Assembly: GCA_025059915.1 (NCBI GenBank) | Contig: JANXDD010000006.1 | Coordinates: forward strand, 1 to 35,944 | Reading direction: 5' to 3' | DNA from: Bacteroidia bacterium | Lineage (GTDB): Bacteria; Bacteroidota; Bacteroidia; SpSt-205 | DNA: 35,944 bases | Part shown: in pieces, positions 1-8,375 of the stretch | How positions within the stretch are numbered: the first letter of the stretch is position 1 | Layout: each line of letters begins with the position of its first letter | The notes under the pieces: model-generated | What the model was told of the DNA's origin: nothing | Database searches by the model: none | The model's input: only the letters and a program-made list of their open reading frames with translations | Made by a program: the position numbers and the translations under genes

Positions 1-6
1 CAACCC

Positions 7-1050
7 TCACCCCACCTCCACCCCAAACTGTTCCCTCACCCACTGATTATGTTCTCCAAGCTTCGGCACATCCACCGAGGCCCCTTCCTCAAAGCTCAAA
101 ATCCTTTCCCGCCAAATCCCCGCCGCCCATGGCATCTCTATCACTTCCTCAAACTCATAGACTGGCGATACGCAAAACTGATTGCCTTCCAATCGCTGTC
201 GCCACTCCTCCCATGTCGCCCCTGCGAATATCCTCTCCATCTCCCGATGAGGAAAGGGATCTCCCATACTACGTCCGTATGACGAAAGGTCTGGGCGCCC
301 AAGAAAGGTACAGAGCTCGTGCCAGAATTTCTCTTCTATCGCTGCGACCGCGATGTACCGTCCATCTGCCGTACGATACACCCTATAGCTCGGCATCGCC
401 CCAGAGAGGAAATCTAACCCAGCGGGAGGCACCTTACCCCCAAAAAGGCGGTATAGATGGGCAGTTGAAACGCTCCATCGTAGCATCTCCTCCCGCATAG
501 CCACCGCTATGTAGCAGCCTTGACCAGTTAGAGCCTGGCGATAGAGTGCAGCAAGAAGACGAATCAGCGCAGAGGCCGTCCCTCCAAGAAGATCTCCCAC
601 TAAAAAGCCTGGCACAATAGGGGCAGCATCAGGTCCGGATCGCAACCGGCTCAAGACTCCACTCTCTGCAAGAAAGTTTAGATCATGCCCAGGGCGCCCA
701 TCAGCAAAACCCATGACATTTACATAAATCAAATGAGGATGGTCCTGAAGGATGCGCGAAGGAGATAACCCAATTTCCACCTGAGTCTGAGGGCGATAGT
801 TTGTAAGAAGTATCTTGGATTGCGCCAGCAGCTGCGGCAGAACCTGAAAAAGGTGGTCAGAAGTAACCGCTACGCTCCGTTTCCCTCGATTGACTAAATC
901 AAAGAGCTCAGTTCCTCGTAGAGAATCTCCTCGTGGAAGGATTTCTACCTTTATGACTGTAGCTCCCAAGTCCGCCAGGATAGCTCCTACTAAGGGCGCC
1001 GGTAAAAGGCGCGCCATTTCTACCACGACTACTCCCTCAAGCGGTTGCAT
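7..1050 (-). CDS. CaiB/BaiF-family CoA-transferase, alpha-methylacyl-CoA racemase-like
   Basis: 347 aa ORF with TGA stop at 9-7. N-terminus LEGVVVVEMARLLPAPLVGAILADLGATVIKVE and RPGHDLNFLAESGVL...PGFLVGDLLGGT match family III CoA-transferase/racemase motifs. Confidence 0.88.
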   Translation of the reverse strand: MQPLEGVVVVEMARLLPAPLVGAILADLGATVIKVEILPRGDSLRGTELFDLVNRGKRSVAVTSDHLFQVLPQLLAQSKILLTNYRPQTQVEIGLSPSRILQDHPHLIYVNVMGFADGRPGHDLNFLAESGVLSRLRSGPDAAPIVPGFLVGDLLGGTASALIRLLAALYRQALTGQGCYIAVAMREEMLRWSVSTAHLYRLFGGKVPPAGLDFLSGAMPSYRVYRTADGRYIAVAAIEEKFWHELCTFLGRPDLSSYGRSMGDPFPHREMERIFAGATWEEWRQRLEGNQFCVSPVYEFEEVIEMPWAAGIWRERILSFEEGASVDVPKLGEHNQWVREQFGVEVG

Positions 1051-2413
1051 GTAGATTGACCCTAAGAGCTCGCTCCGCTACTAATCCACCGAGATAGCCT
1101 ACCACTGCTCCCACCATCCCATACCACAGGGAGTGGACAGGCGTTCCGATAGCTTTCATGAGGTAGTAGGCTCCTACACCTGCCAGCATACTGGCTATGG
1201 CGCCGTAATTGCTCCTCCAATGGGGAAAGTGAAGCCCCACTACCATCGGCACGAAAAGCGTTACGAGACTGAAAATGGAAGATTCAGCTACCAGCTCATA
1301 GACATTTCGCTCGTACAGTGCCATGATGAGGCAGATGAGAGCTACAAGGAGCACAGAAAGTCGTGCTCGCCCCAGAGGAGAAAATCGCTGCCACCTTCCC
1401 AGTACGTTTTCTGCCAGAAGGGCTGCTGGGGCCAGGATCCCCCCACTGGCAGAACTCATAATGGCAGAAATAAGCGCCCCCCAGAAAAGTACTTGTACCC
1501 AAGCTGGCATATAAGCCTCCACAAGCCTCAAAATCGGTGCTACCTCTCCCCCTTCTCTCAGCCATTCGGGATGGTATAGTCGTACGAATATGCCCCCAAT
1601 CAGAGGCAAAAGTCCTATCGTCAGATACAAAATAGAAGCAAGTACAGCGGCCCGCCTCGCCGTCTTCTCACAACGGGCAGAAACCACCCGCTGGTACATG
1701 TCCTGCTGAGGAAGAGAACCCAGCCCAATCACCATCCACCCAGCCAGATAGTTAAGCCACGAAACCCCATCAGCAGAAGGAAAAAACTGAAGAAAATCTG
1801 TCGGAAGCTCCCCTAACCGAGCATGCCATCCCGACGGAAAGAAAAAGACAAGTATGACCAAACCCACTACGATAATAACATTTTGAAGAAGATCCACAGC
1901 AGCCACTGACCACATGCCCCCCCAGAAGGTATAGGACAAAATCAACAAAGTCGCTATCGCAATCGCCCACCCAGAAGGAATGCCAAAAAAATGAGTAAGA
2001 ACCTGTCCCATAGCCACCAGCTGTGCCGCTATCCACCCGAAATAAGAAATAATCATCAGGGGCGTAGCTATCCGCTCCGTCCACCGCCCAAAGTACAATG
2101 AATAAAAATCCCCAAAGGTGCGCACTGGCATTCTGTAGAAGGGCTTTGCCAGCCAAACCCCCACCAGAAAGAGACATAGAGCACTCCCAAAAGGATCCTC
2201 AATCACCGCCAGAAGTCCCCCTTCTGCAATTGCGCTGGAAGCTCCGAGAATGGTCTCCGAACCGAACCATGTAGAAAAAAGAAGCGACATGCTCCACAAG
2301 AGAGGCAGCCGCCGCCCCGCCACTAAAAAGTCCTGACTATTTTTCACCCGAAGGGCTGCCCACGCCCCCACCCCTATAGACAGAAGTACATACCCTAAAA
2401 CTGCCCAACCCAT
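1037..2413 (-). CDS. sodium:solute symporter (SSS) family transporter
   Basis: 458 aa, many TM segments; N-terminal SQDFLVAGRRLPLLWSMSLLFSTWFGSETILGASS is typical of SSS family. Overlaps the downstream gene by 14 nt. Confidence 0.9.
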   Translation of the reverse strand: MGWAVLGYVLLSIGVGAWAALRVKNSQDFLVAGRRLPLLWSMSLLFSTWFGSETILGASSAIAEGGLLAVIEDPFGSALCLFLVGVWLAKPFYRMPVRTFGDFYSLYFGRWTERIATPLMIISYFGWIAAQLVAMGQVLTHFFGIPSGWAIAIATLLILSYTFWGGMWSVAAVDLLQNVIIVVGLVILVFFFPSGWHARLGELPTDFLQFFPSADGVSWLNYLAGWMVIGLGSLPQQDMYQRVVSARCEKTARRAAVLASILYLTIGLLPLIGGIFVRLYHPEWLREGGEVAPILRLVEAYMPAWVQVLFWGALISAIMSSASGGILAPAALLAENVLGRWQRFSPLGRARLSVLLVALICLIMALYERNVYELVAESSIFSLVTLFVPMVVGLHFPHWRSNYGAIASMLAGVGAYYLMKAIGTPVHSLWYGMVGAVVGYLGGLVAERALRVNLHATA

Positions 2414-3540
2414 CAGCGGAAAAAGTCTCGCACCGCTTCTACAATGTAGGCAAGCTGATCTTCACTCAAGAAAGGATGCATAGGTAGAGAAAGAACCTCC
2501 CGAGAAAGGCGCTCAGCATTCGGAAAGCTCCCTTCTGGATAAGCAGGCGTCCGATAAGCAGGCTGCAGATGCAAAGGCTTGGGGTAATAAACCATCGCTG
2601 GAATCCCCCGTTCAGCTAAATACGCTCTCAATGCGTCTCGTCTTCCATCTAACACCCGCAAGGTGTACTGATGAAAGATATGCGTACTCCACAGCATACG
2701 CCGAGGGATTTGTAGCTCTGGAATGTCTTTGAGGTAACTATCATAAAAATCTGCTGCTGCCCGCCGCCGTGCATTGAACTCATCTAAATAAGGCAGCTTC
2801 AGCCGGAGGATAGCTGCTTGCAAACTATCTAAACGTGAATTCACCCCAACCTCCACAAATTCATACAAAGTATCCTGTCCATGATTGGCAATCCGACTAA
2901 GTCTTGTCGCCCTTTCCCGAGAAGCTGTAATTACAGCTCCACCGTCCCCGTAGCAGCCTAAGTTTTTAGACGGAAAAAATGAGGTGCAGCCAATGTCTCC
3001 TATAGTTCCTACCTTCTTTCTTTCTCCAGAGGGGAAGATATATTCTGCCCCCAGAGCTTGGGCGGCATCTTCTACGACCGCAATACCTTTTTCACGAGCG
3101 AAAGACAGAATCTCTTCCATCGGAGCAGCCTGTCCAAAAAGATGCACAGGAATAATAGCCCTCACTTCAGGGCTCCAAGCGTCCTCTAATGCTTCAGGTA
3201 GTATATTGAAATGGTCCAGCGATACCTCCACCCATCGGACTTGTAGGCGCAAAAGAGCTGCTACTTCCGCCGTAGATACATACGTAAATGCTGGCACCAT
3301 TACCGCATCTCCTGGCTGAAGGTCCAGGGCCATGAGGGCCAGCTGAAGGGCATCTGTCCCATTAGCACAGGGGACTACCGTGCTCCCTCCCAAATAGTTA
3401 CTCAGCTCCTGCGCAAACTTCTGCACCTCAGGGCCGCGAATGTATTGGGTGTGATTGAGGACTTCTGAAAGCGCCGCCTCTATCCGCGGCCCAAAGAATC
3501 GCCGCTCCAACTCTAAATCAACCATCCGAAGAGGCCTCAT
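2413..3540 (-). CDS. DegT/DnrJ/EryC1/StrS-family PLP-dependent aminotransferase
   Basis: GPEVQKFAQELSNYLGGSTVVPCANGTDALQLALMAL, VVEDAAQALGAEY and FFPSKNLGCYGDGGAVIT (PLP lysine) motifs. The track gives a start at 3567; ATG at 3540 makes an ATGA overlap with the upstream stop and fits family N-termini. Confidence 0.92.
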   Translation of the reverse strand: MRPLRMVDLELERRFFGPRIEAALSEVLNHTQYIRGPEVQKFAQELSNYLGGSTVVPCANGTDALQLALMALDLQPGDAVMVPAFTYVSTAEVAALLRLQVRWVEVSLDHFNILPEALEDAWSPEVRAIIPVHLFGQAAPMEEILSFAREKGIAVVEDAAQALGAEYIFPSGERKKVGTIGDIGCTSFFPSKNLGCYGDGGAVITASRERATRLSRIANHGQDTLYEFVEVGVNSRLDSLQAAILRLKLPYLDEFNARRRAAADFYDSYLKDIPELQIPRRMLWSTHIFHQYTLRVLDGRRDALRAYLAERGIPAMVYYPKPLHLQPAYRTPAYPEGSFPNAERLSREVLSLPMHPFLSEDQLAYIVEAVRDFFR

Positions 3541-4814
3541 AGCGTCCAGTAATGAAACCCTTCCCACTGCATCCCCCTATAAATCCCCTTTATATCCACA
3601 ATAAGAGCCTGCGGCTTACCCCAGCGCTTGAAATCGGAAAGTGAAAGCTTCCGATACTCTGAGTGAGCCACCGCTATCACTATCGCATCATACACTCCCT
3701 CTGCGGGACGAACCAGCTCTATACCGTACTCCGCTTTGACCTCCTCTGGGTGAGCATAAGGGTCCGTTACATCTACCACAGCCCCATGGGCTCTAAGAGT
3801 CTGAATTAGGTCATACACCTTTGTGTTGCGAATATCAGGCACATTTTCCTTGAAAGTAAAGCCCAGAACCAGTATTCTCAACGGCGGATAAACATGAAGC
3901 TGAGTGAGCTTCTGGAGAATGCGTTCGGCAAGATATCGTGGAAAATGGTCATTAATCCGTCGCCCTGCCAGAATTACCTGAGGATAGAAGTTCATGGCTG
4001 TAGCCTTGTAGGTCAGATAATAGGGATCCACTCCAATGCAGTGCCCCCCAACTAAACCAGGAACATATTTGTGAAAGTTCCACTTTGTCCCCGCAGCCTC
4101 TAACACATCATACACACTCAAGCCCATTTCCTGAAATAACATTGCAAGCTCATTCACTAAGGCTATGTTTAGGTCTCGCTGGGTATTCTCTATGACCTTA
4201 GCCGCTTCAGCCACACGGATAGAAGGAGCCTTGTGAAGGCCTGCCTGGATGACCTGACCATAAACCTGGGCTATCCACTGCAGCCCTTCAGGCGTATAGC
4301 CAGAGACTATTTTTATGATTTTTTCTATGGGGTGCTCGGGATCCCCTGGATTTATTCGCTCAGGAGAGTAGCCCAAATGAAAGTCCTTTCCTGCTTTTAG
4401 CCCACTTTTTTCCAAAATGGGCAAGCAAACCTCCTCTGTACAGCCTGGATAAACTGTGCTTTCATATACCACTGTGTCACCGGGCTTGAGCACACGCGCC
4501 AGAGTTTCGCTTGCTGACTTGAGGGGGTCTAAATCCGGTACCTTGTAATCATCAATCGGCGTAGGAACGGCGACGATATAAAAGTTGGCTCTGCGCAGTT
4601 CGTTTTCATCCGAGGTAAATAGAAGGCCCTCTCGTTTTAGAGTCTCGGGAGGAAACTCTCCATTTCTATCTATACCTTCTCTAAGCTCCTCAATGCGCCT
4701 CTGAGAAATGTCATAGCCTATCACGGGGAAATGACGGCTAAAACTGACAGCCACAGGCAAGCCTACATACCCAAGTCCAACTACCCCAATCACTGGGGGC
4801 TCTGCAGGTCTCAT
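3537..4814 (-). CDS. nucleotide-sugar dehydrogenase, UDP-GlcNAc/GalNAc 6-dehydrogenase type (WbpO/TviB-like)
   Basis: VGLGYVGLPVAVSFSRHFPVIGYD, VPTPIDDYKVPDLDPL, YESTVYPGCTEEVCLPIL, YSPERINPGDPEHPI motifs. The track start at 4823 is a TTG lying inside a TACCTTTG box; ATG at 4814 is more likely. Confidence 0.92.
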   Translation of the reverse strand: MRPAEPPVIGVVGLGYVGLPVAVSFSRHFPVIGYDISQRRIEELREGIDRNGEFPPETLKREGLLFTSDENELRRANFYIVAVPTPIDDYKVPDLDPLKSASETLARVLKPGDTVVYESTVYPGCTEEVCLPILEKSGLKAGKDFHLGYSPERINPGDPEHPIEKIIKIVSGYTPEGLQWIAQVYGQVIQAGLHKAPSIRVAEAAKVIENTQRDLNIALVNELAMLFQEMGLSVYDVLEAAGTKWNFHKYVPGLVGGHCIGVDPYYLTYKATAMNFYPQVILAGRRINDHFPRYLAERILQKLTQLHVYPPLRILVLGFTFKENVPDIRNTKVYDLIQTLRAHGAVVDVTDPYAHPEEVKAEYGIELVRPAEGVYDAIVIAVAHSEYRKLSLSDFKRWGKPQALIVDIKGIYRGMQWEGFHYWTL

Positions 4815-4820
4815 TAGGCG

Positions 4821-4828
4821 CAAAGGTA
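4821..4828 (-). promoter_or_regulatory. TACCTTTG -7 box, UDP-sugar dehydrogenase unit
   Basis: Reverse complement TACCTTTG-CGCCTA-ATG(4814); 6-nt spacer. Confidence 0.65.
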
Positions 4829-4841
4829 AGTCCCTTCCCCT

Positions 4842-5063
4842 TTATCCACTTCGCAAACGGCTAAAAAGATATAAAAGCCCCGACAAAATCAAGCTAATAA
4901 GTATGCTTGTTCCCAAAGGAAAGTACAACTTCCATCCCGGTCGCTCAATTACTATATCCAGCGGCATCTGGGGCAGCCCCCTTTCCCCTATAAGCCACAA
5001 AAGCCCCCCTATCCCCGCAAGAGATAACCCCGCAATAACCAGTAGCTTACCAAGGGAAGCCAT
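4842..5063 (-). CDS. DUF2905-like small membrane protein
   Basis: 73 aa, two TM segments, GKLLVIAGLSLAGIGGLLWL...LPQMPLDIVIERPGWKLYFPLGTSILISLILS pattern. Confidence 0.75.
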   Translation of the reverse strand: MASLGKLLVIAGLSLAGIGGLLWLIGERGLPQMPLDIVIERPGWKLYFPLGTSILISLILSGLLYLFSRLRSG

Positions 5064-5064
5064 C

Positions 5065-6120
5065 TTATTCCCACGTTAGAGCAAAACGGTGCCAATACAC
5101 CCGCCCCTCATGTACAAGTCGGAGAAAATAAACCCCTTCTGGTAGAGTAGGTGCAAGCCGCAATACTCCATCAGAAGGTATGACTCCTTCGCCGACAGCC
5201 CTTCCAATCAAGTCATATAGCCGATAAGCCGCCCCCGGCAGGGGAACATTCAGAGTCCCGCGAGAAGGATTGGGAGAGATTACGAGCTTATCCCCTCCGA
5301 TACTCAGGGCTGTACTTCTGGACTCGTCTTTGAACTGAATCAGAACGGGTACAAAACTCGTTCCTGTTCCCACGGTTCTCGTGTTCCCTTGAACGCGCAG
5401 AAGAGGTATTCCTTGCCCTTGACCCAGCCACTCCAGCTCTATGAAACTCGTATCCCTCCGCTGGAAAGGTATTCCGTTGACGAAAATGGTATCCCGTTGA
5501 TAGACCTTTCTCCACAGACGTAGCACTTGAAAAGTGCCATAAGGCGTCGTAAGCTGTCCATACCCATCTACTTTATGCAAGCGGTACCCGCGTTGAGAAA
5601 GGGTTACATTACCTGCATTGGGGATGGGGAAACTAATCCTTAGCCAGAAGGTCGTACTGTCTTGCCGGCCGTACTGCAGCGGTAACATATATATTTCATC
5701 TGGGTCCCGATAGCATTCCGTGATAGGCACTCCATTTACAGAGGCTCCTATGCCATGAACGGCCATTTGCTGATTGCTTTTTCTCAGAAAAGCATAGATA
5801 TCCCGAATAGATATCCCTGACGCAGGGATAGAATCAGCTACTTTCAAAAAGAGGGCTTGAAAGGAGAAGTTCCCACATGAAAGCCCATACTGAGGCACTT
5901 GGGCGGGACTTTTCCACTCTATGGTAAATTGCGTGTCTGAAGGGAGCTGGGCAAAGTCCCATGTATATCCTGCCCCTGTAGCAAGAAAATCTAAACCTGG
6001 CCGGGGGCGACTTTGACTCACAGTATAGGCAGCTCCTGCAGAAGGAAGGTCAGAGGAGGTAATTTGTATCTGTGCCCACGCTACAAGCCCAAACCACAGG
6101 AGAAAAATTTGTACGCGCAT
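5065..6120 (-). CDS. secreted protein with T9SS C-terminal sorting domain
   Basis: 351 aa with signal peptide (MRVQIFLLWFGLVAWAQ). C-terminal ISPNPSRGTLNVPLPGAAYRLYDLIGRAV...GVYFLRLVHEGRVYWHRFALTWE resembles a Por secretion tail. Confidence 0.82.
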   Translation of the reverse strand: MRVQIFLLWFGLVAWAQIQITSSDLPSAGAAYTVSQSRPRPGLDFLATGAGYTWDFAQLPSDTQFTIEWKSPAQVPQYGLSCGNFSFQALFLKVADSIPASGISIRDIYAFLRKSNQQMAVHGIGASVNGVPITECYRDPDEIYMLPLQYGRQDSTTFWLRISFPIPNAGNVTLSQRGYRLHKVDGYGQLTTPYGTFQVLRLWRKVYQRDTIFVNGIPFQRRDTSFIELEWLGQGQGIPLLRVQGNTRTVGTGTSFVPVLIQFKDESRSTALSIGGDKLVISPNPSRGTLNVPLPGAAYRLYDLIGRAVGEGVIPSDGVLRLAPTLPEGVYFLRLVHEGRVYWHRFALTWE

Positions 6121-6125
6121 CGTTA

Positions 6126-6133
6126 CAAAGGTA
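6126..6133 (-). promoter_or_regulatory. TACCTTTG -7 box, T9SS cargo gene
   Basis: TACCTTTG-TAACG-ATG(6120); 5-nt spacer, within a 21-nt intergenic gap. Confidence 0.65.
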
Positions 6134-6141
6134 TGCTTTCT

Positions 6142-8280
6142 TTACGACGATGCAGTATTTAGCGTCGGCAGCCGAAGGCGTAGGCTATTGAGTACGACGG
6201 TCAAAGAGCTGAGAGACATTAGGAGGGCGCTTATCCCAGGGGAAAGCATCACTCCCGGTACCACTCCCATAGCCAGTGGTAGGGCTATGAGATTATACCC
6301 GAAAGCCCACCCTAAGTTCTGGACGGCTATGCGCCGCAAGCGAACGCTGAGTCCATATAACGCAGGCAAAGCCGACTCCGTATCTCGTAAAAGGGCAATT
6401 CCCGCACTGTGCGTAGCAGCGCCAGCACTCTTGTGCACGGCTATACCCACGTATGCAGTTTGAAGCGCAAGGGTATCATTTAGACCATCTCCTACAAAAG
6501 CCACCCTTTCCCCTGCTTTCTGCTTCTCTTCTATCCAGCGTGCTTTGTCAAAAGGCGAAAGGCCCTTATACACCTCTTCTATTCCCAACGCTTTAGCCAC
6601 TCTTTCTGCCGTAGAAGAACTATCTCCCGTAAGAAGTACAAGCCGCTTACCCTGAGCCCTTAGGGAGGAAAGAAACGGAGCGAGCCCTGTCCGAATCTCA
6701 TCCTCAAATGTGAAAACGCCGATAAGGTTCTCTGGCGTCGCTGCGACTATCGCAGGGGCATCTATCTGAGGAAGCCGAGGATGCTTTTCTGCCAGCCAGC
6801 GAGGACTGCCTACATAGAGCTTTCTGTCAGAAAATAGCGCAATAACTCCTTTCCCAGGTAGCTCCGTTACCTGCGGCTCTGGGACTGCCGGCAAAGCCTT
6901 TTCTGAAAGCCAGCTTACCAAAGCCTGAGCATAAGGGTGGGCACTTCGCCGAATAGCTGCAAGCAGGTAAGGAAGCCCTTCCTCAGCATATACAGTAGCA
7001 GAACTGACTTTTGCCCGTCCGTAAGTCAAAGTCCCCGTCTTATCAAACGCCCAAATAGTGGCCCGAGGAAGGCTTTCAAGCTGGCTTACTTCTCGCAGGA
7101 GCATTTGAGCCCCCGCCGCACTTCCAATGGCCATTTGTACAGCTATCGGCGTTGCCAGCCCCAAAGCACAAGGACAAGAAATAACTAACACACTCAGCAT
7201 TCGTTCCCATGGAAAAAATCCTCCTTCCCCTCGTAGGTAATGATATCCTAAGGTAAGAAACGCCAGCCCAATAACTGTGGGAACAAAGACAGCAGATATC
7301 TGGTCAGCCAGCCGTTGTAGCCGAGCCTGGGAGCCCTGCGCCCGCTGTACCCGCAAAACAAGCTGAGCTAAAAATGTCTCTTGAGACGGCACCTCTACCC
7401 GCACCCGAACCCTCCCCGTAAGGTTATGCGTCCCTGCCCACACCCTATCTCCCACGGTTTTATCTACGGGAAGAGCTTCTCCTGTAAGTAAGCTCTCTGA
7501 AATAGAGGCCGTTCCTTCCATGATAATCCCATCGATGGGGACTGTTTCTCTCTCCCAGACTTCTACTATATCTCCTACTTGCAGGGACTGCGTGGGCACT
7601 ATCTCTGTCCTCTCTCCACTAACCCGACGAGCCGTAGGCGCTGCCAGAGTAGAAAGGCTTTCCAATATAGACTGAGCCCTGTAACGAGCCTTTTCTTCCA
7701 AATACCGCCCAATTAGTACGAAAAATAAAATCTCTGCCCCCGCCGCAGCTGCATGACCATACCCCCCTGAGATAACCTCTACGGCTCCTAAGGATACACT
7801 TCCTAAAAGACCCATGGACACTAAGGTATCCATCGTAAGCTGCTTAATCTTCATCTGCTGCCATGCGGGCCGCAGAAAGTGAGAGCCTCCTATCCATAAA
7901 ATCACAGCGGTAGCGAGAACAAAGTAGCTCCATCCCACCCATGCGGGAGCTTCCACCAAAGCAAAATGTAAAACCATGCCAACTCCAGCCGCAAAGCCAG
8001 CCCATACCACGTCTTTCAGGATGCGCTTCAAGTACCTCTGCCGAGCCGTAATTTGAGTTTGTGCATCTGGGAGGAGTTCATATCCAGCAGGAGAAAGGGC
8101 CTGTTGGAGCCTCTCAAAAGGAGCTATTTCTGTCTCGTGTTTCACTACCACCTCCTGCGTAGCGAAATGCACCTCAGCCTTTTCCACCCCCGGCACGTGT
8201 TCAAGAAGCGTCTGGACGCTGACGGCACAACTCTGGCAGGTCATCCCCACGACCTTATAGGTCGCCTCCACCATTGCCAT
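6142..8280 (-). CDS. copA: heavy-metal-translocating P1B-type ATPase, probably copper
   Basis: N-terminal HMA domain GMTCQSCAVSV; TGEALPVDK; SCPCALGLATP; DKTGTLT; GDGLNDTLAL. Confidence 0.93.
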   Translation of the reverse strand: MAMVEATYKVVGMTCQSCAVSVQTLLEHVPGVEKAEVHFATQEVVVKHETEIAPFERLQQALSPAGYELLPDAQTQITARQRYLKRILKDVVWAGFAAGVGMVLHFALVEAPAWVGWSYFVLATAVILWIGGSHFLRPAWQQMKIKQLTMDTLVSMGLLGSVSLGAVEVISGGYGHAAAAGAEILFFVLIGRYLEEKARYRAQSILESLSTLAAPTARRVSGERTEIVPTQSLQVGDIVEVWERETVPIDGIIMEGTASISESLLTGEALPVDKTVGDRVWAGTHNLTGRVRVRVEVPSQETFLAQLVLRVQRAQGSQARLQRLADQISAVFVPTVIGLAFLTLGYHYLRGEGGFFPWERMLSVLVISCPCALGLATPIAVQMAIGSAAGAQMLLREVSQLESLPRATIWAFDKTGTLTYGRAKVSSATVYAEEGLPYLLAAIRRSAHPYAQALVSWLSEKALPAVPEPQVTELPGKGVIALFSDRKLYVGSPRWLAEKHPRLPQIDAPAIVAATPENLIGVFTFEDEIRTGLAPFLSSLRAQGKRLVLLTGDSSSTAERVAKALGIEEVYKGLSPFDKARWIEEKQKAGERVAFVGDGLNDTLALQTAYVGIAVHKSAGAATHSAGIALLRDTESALPALYGLSVRLRRIAVQNLGWAFGYNLIALPLAMGVVPGVMLSPGISALLMSLSSLTVVLNSLRLRLPTLNTASS

Positions 8281-8375
8281 GAGATGAACTTAACAAAAAC
8301 TTGTTTGAGCCACTTTGGCACCTATTCTGCTCTCATGCAACCTACCTCATCGCAAATGGCGTATATTAGCCCCTG

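Noticed and set aside
1133-2177. ORFs 1133..1579(+), 1296..1565(-), 1770..2177(-) within the symporter gene
   Set aside because: Low-complexity or frame-shifted readings of a clear SSS transporter gene.
8300-8325. Dyad GCCA-CTT-TGGC as a CueR/CopY-type copper operator
   Set aside because: Too short (4-bp arms) and not matching known copper operator consensus; kept only as a minor part of the divergent-region observation.
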